64,000 bases of DNA, taken from MFD09286-c1 sp963701015 (GTDB lineage: Bacteria; Bacteroidota; Bacteroidia; Bacteroidales; DTGW01). The number at the start of each line of letters is the position of its first letter. Within the stretch, counting starts at the first letter, position 1. Of the stretch, positions 63,971-64,000 are shown piece after piece. A program made the position numbers and the translations under genes. The stretch is taken from positions 372,001 to 436,000 of the forward strand of contig OY969556.1 of NCBI GenBank assembly GCA_963701015.1, written 5' to 3'. The notes beneath the pieces are model-generated. The model was not told the DNA's origin. It made no database searches and saw only the letters and a list, made by a program, of their open reading frames with translations.

Positions 63971-63995
63971 AAAAAGGGCTTAAGCCCTTTTTTTA
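63971..63995 (+). terminator. Terminator of the PAS-only gene
   Basis: AAAAAGGGCTTAAGCCCTTTTT is a perfect palindrome with a T-run, starting directly after the stop codon. It can work on both strands. Confidence 0.9.
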
Positions 63996-64000
63996 TTATG

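Overview
The window is chromosomal DNA of an AT-rich member of the Bacteroidota, probably an environmental, at least partly anaerobic relative of the Bacteroidales. The grounds are the promoter style (TTG, about 19 bases, TAnnTTTG), which recurs before many genes, the near absence of Shine-Dalgarno motifs, and the gene content: the gliding-motility ATPase GldA, an EF-G2-type translocase, a futalosine hydrolase, a TerB-FHA-like ABCG transporter, FucP-type sugar uptake and a giant 2-hydroxyacyl-CoA dehydratase activase. There is no prophage, CRISPR array, rRNA or intact insertion sequence. One tRNA (Pro-GGG) is present.

Layout. 0-9.6 kb: end of a glycosyltransferase, EF-G2, an RRM protein, the 1435-residue activase and a lactonase-like lipoprotein. 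9.7-15.6 kb: a VWA protein, an ECF sigma factor with a membrane partner and a Spy/CpxP-like sensor, a Ppx/GppA phosphatase and a BaiN/HI0933-type flavoprotein. 15.6-16.4 kb: an 810-base gap holding a degenerate 21-bp tandem repeat array and a 76-bp palindrome whose ends look like IS256-family terminal repeats. 16.4-24.1 kb: a complete phosphate regulon (porin, PstSCAB, PhoU, PhoB/PhoR types) with 11-bp-phased TTAACAT direct repeats that look like Pho boxes. 24-37 kb: housekeeping genes, including a thioesterase, CDF exporter, PPK2, GldA, MetK behind a SAM-II-type riboswitch, HldD, a membrane MutS paralogue, MqnB, and a PTPS-II-type pterin synthase with FolE.

37.4-51.3 kb is the most unusual part. 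It is a compact run of 11 genes on the minus strand: CheR, a HAMP-GAF-PAS-PAS sensor, a degenerate CheR, a stand-alone CheB domain, a membrane GAF protein, a GAF-PAS-PP2C phosphatase, a SiaB-type kinase, a SiaC-type phosphoprotein, a TerB/FHA-like/ABCG transporter, and two envelope proteins of unknown function. It has no CheA, CheW or chemoreceptor and no diguanylate cyclase. I read it as a SiaABC partner-switching relay with a methylation-type adaptation arm whose output may be the ABC transporter. The last two genes have diverged paralogues, again as an adjacent pair, at 59.4-60.7 kb.

51.6-64 kb: a flippase-like membrane protein, an EamA transporter, GH1 and GH5 glycosidases, a candidate small RNA, a lone receiver domain, tRNA-Pro, an alkyltransferase, a 25-residue Lys-rich protein, the second copy of the envelope pair, prephenate dehydrogenase, a FucP-type transporter and a PAS-only protein. 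Phosphate and polyphosphate genes (ppx, pst-pho, ppk2) fall within 17 kb. Several open frames begin at a TTG that is really the end of a TAnnTTTG promoter element; in those cases I moved the start to the downstream ATG.
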